The position numbers and the translations under genes were made by a program. DNA of 7,065 nt from JACDAN01 sp035265935 (GTDB lineage: Bacteria > Actinomycetota > Thermoleophilia > Gaiellales > Gaiellaceae). The stretch covers positions 1 to 7,065 of the forward strand of contig DATFOC010000039.1 of NCBI GenBank assembly GCA_035265935.1, given 5' to 3'. This document shows positions 6,211-7,065 of the stretch, piece after piece. Position 1 is the first letter of the stretch. Each line of letters opens with the position of its first letter. The notes under the pieces are model-generated. The model was not told where the DNA came from and did no database searches. It saw only the letters and a program-made list of their open reading frames with translations.

Positions 6211-6243
6211 AAGCCCCGGAAACCGGGCTTCTCTGTTCTCTCG
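6211..6243 (+). terminator. Rho-independent terminator
   Basis: AAGCCCCGG-AAA-CCGGGCTT (6211-6230) folds as an 8-bp stem with one bulged C and an AAA loop, followed by the pyrimidine-rich tail tctctgttctctc. It lies about 95 bases after the stop at 6115 and would end transcription of the plus-strand pair. Confidence 0.65.
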
Positions 6244-6453
6244 ACCGCGATCGGCGGCCGGAACTTTGCCCAACTCTTGCTTTGTGGCCGCACAGCACGA
6301 GCGATCAGCTATGAACGTGGCGCTAGGCCGCAGGGCCAACGTGGACAGCGCGGTCCCGCTCTGTGAGAATCAACGATGAGTCGAGATTCGTGCCAGCCGT
6401 GTGGGCGCGGAGGTGATGTGCATGGAGCATTCAGTGGTAACGGTCACGTCGCT

Positions 6454-6476
6454 CTGACGTCAGCTCGTAGCTGACG
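6454..6476. repeat. Overlapping palindromes upstream of GNAT gene (candidate operator or leader hairpin)
   Basis: CTGACGTCAG (6454-6463) is a perfect 10-bp palindrome. It overlaps a perfect 8-bp inverted repeat, CGTCAGCT-cgt-AGCTGACG (6458-6476), centred 37 bases before the ATG at 6505. Either could be a dimeric regulator's site, or the second could form an RNA hairpin in the leader. Confidence 0.5.
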
Positions 6477-6493
6477 CTGCACTCCGACACACA

Positions 6494-6499
6494 AGGGAG
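6494..6499 (+). promoter_or_regulatory. Shine-Dalgarno site for the tandem-GNAT gene
   Basis: AGGGAG with a 5-base spacer (ctcac) before ATG 6505; it fixes the start of a gene that is cut by the window edge. Confidence 0.7.
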
Positions 6500-6504
6500 C
6501 TCAC

Positions 6505-7065
6505 ATGCAAAGGACGGGGACACCCGATCCGATCGTTGTCGTCCGCGCACATTCGGACGACGACTTGAGGGCCATGATCCATGTCCGAGCAGCCGCCGAT
6601 GCGCACTCCCCGCGGCCTCGTCTCGACAACCTCCGCCACAACCTGGCCGGCAATCCAGACCTCGCCTACCTTGTCGCGCGCGCCCAGGACGCCCCCGTCG
6701 GCTGCGGCTTCGTCGACGTCTCACACGCGAGCGCTGCCCGGGCACATGTCCTCGTTACGCCCCAAGCGCGCCGGCAAGGAGTCGGCACCGCGCTTGTCGC
6801 GGGCGTTTCCGAGCACGCACGTGTGGCGGGACTGGCGGAGCTCGAAGGTCCAATCCGTGCCGATGACGAAGGCTCGCTCCAGTACTTCCAGCGCCGCGGT
6901 TTCAGGAAGTCGGGCGGGGAGCAGGCGGTCGTTCTCGACCTTGCAGAGATCGGCGATCTGACGACCGAGCCTCCGGCAGGCCTGCGCATCGTCTCTCGGG
7001 CCGAGGCGCCCGACACCGTCGAGGGGATGTACGAGGTTGCCCGCGAGGCTGAACCCGACATCCCC
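6505..7065 (+). CDS. Tandem-GNAT acetyltransferase (N-terminal part, cut by window edge)
   Basis: 187 residues are visible, in frame to the right edge. The first GNAT domain (about 10-147) has the acetyl-CoA loop Q-A-R-R-Q-G-V-G-T-A-L (87-97), preceded by the strand AARAHVLVTP, and the late motif S-L-Q-Y-F-Q-R-R-G-F (124-133). A second domain opens at about 157 (PAGLRIVSRAEAPD) with YEVAREAEPDIP, the usual start of the second half in two-domain actinobacterial GNAT proteins of about 300 residues. Mycothiol synthase (MshD) has this two-domain plan, but nothing here identifies that activity, so no symbol is given. The gene seems to stand alone behind its own leader. Confidence 0.85.
   Translation, partial: MQRTGTPDPIVVVRAHSDDDLRAMIHVRAAADAHSPRPRLDNLRHNLAGNPDLAYLVARAQDAPVGCGFVDVSHASAARAHVLVTPQARRQGVGTALVAGVSEHARVAGLAELEGPIRADDEGSLQYFQRRGFRKSGGEQAVVLDLAEIGDLTTEPPAGLRIVSRAEAPDTVEGMYEVAREAEPDIP

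Larger units (their letters stand above)
6244..6504. other. Intergenic leader of the right-hand GNAT gene
   Basis: About 260 bases with no convincing gene. The distal part is plain sequence. The part nearest the GNAT start carries the overlapping palindromes at 6454-6476. No clear -35/-10 pair was found. Confidence 0.5.

Noticed and set aside
6376..6474. 32-residue plus-strand ORF with a C-x-x-C pair
   Set aside because: Weak ribosome binding site, unremarkable composition, and it ends inside the palindromic element; not enough to call a gene or leader peptide.
1..7065. CRISPR array, rRNA, complete tRNA, transposase or toxin-antitoxin pair
   Set aside because: Looked for on both strands; no regularly spaced repeats, rRNA-like sequence, complete cloverleaf or recognisable transposase/integrase motifs were seen.

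Overview
High-GC (roughly two-thirds G+C by eye) chromosomal DNA, most likely from an actinobacterium of the class Thermoleophilia (Gaiellales/Solirubrobacterales type). The grounds are strong G/C third-position bias, frequent GTG starts, GAAA-loop hairpin terminators, a zinc-ribbon class III cyclase, and Tat-exported ferritin-like proteins. The taxonomic call is inference from style and gene families; no marker gene is present.

Layout. Positions 1-1330 are on the minus strand: the N-terminal part of a zinc-ribbon adenylate/guanylate cyclase runs off the left edge, preceded by a GNAT acetyltransferase. A gene-free stretch of about 300 bases follows, holding a terminator-like segment. A small secreted protein of unknown function is encoded on the plus strand (1633-1974). 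It converges, 10 bases stop to stop, with a compact minus-strand operon (4211 down to 1985). That operon encodes two paralogous exported diiron ferritin-like proteins and then a membrane-anchored YkuD L,D-transpeptidase, with gaps of only 8 and 11 bases. Divergent from it is a plus-strand pair (4475-6115): a bitopic membrane protein with a long disordered linker and a compact C-terminal domain, and a small soluble protein with a near-perfect ribosome binding site. This pair ends in a rho-independent terminator. The terminator directly follows a 20-base sequence resembling the 3' end of a tRNA, and beside it lies an apparently decapitated coding fragment on the minus strand. The right end holds the first 187 residues of a tandem-GNAT acetyltransferase, preceded by overlapping palindromes.

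How the genes may work together. The ferritin/transpeptidase operon is an envelope unit: metal or peroxide handling outside the membrane next to peptidoglycan 3-3 cross-linking. The divergent pair shares the intergenic region and is the least characterised part of the window, so it is the best candidate for something undescribed. The tRNA-like remnant, the similar segment at 1408-1450 and the truncated coding tail suggest past integration or rearrangement, but no integrase, transposase or CRISPR array is visible.
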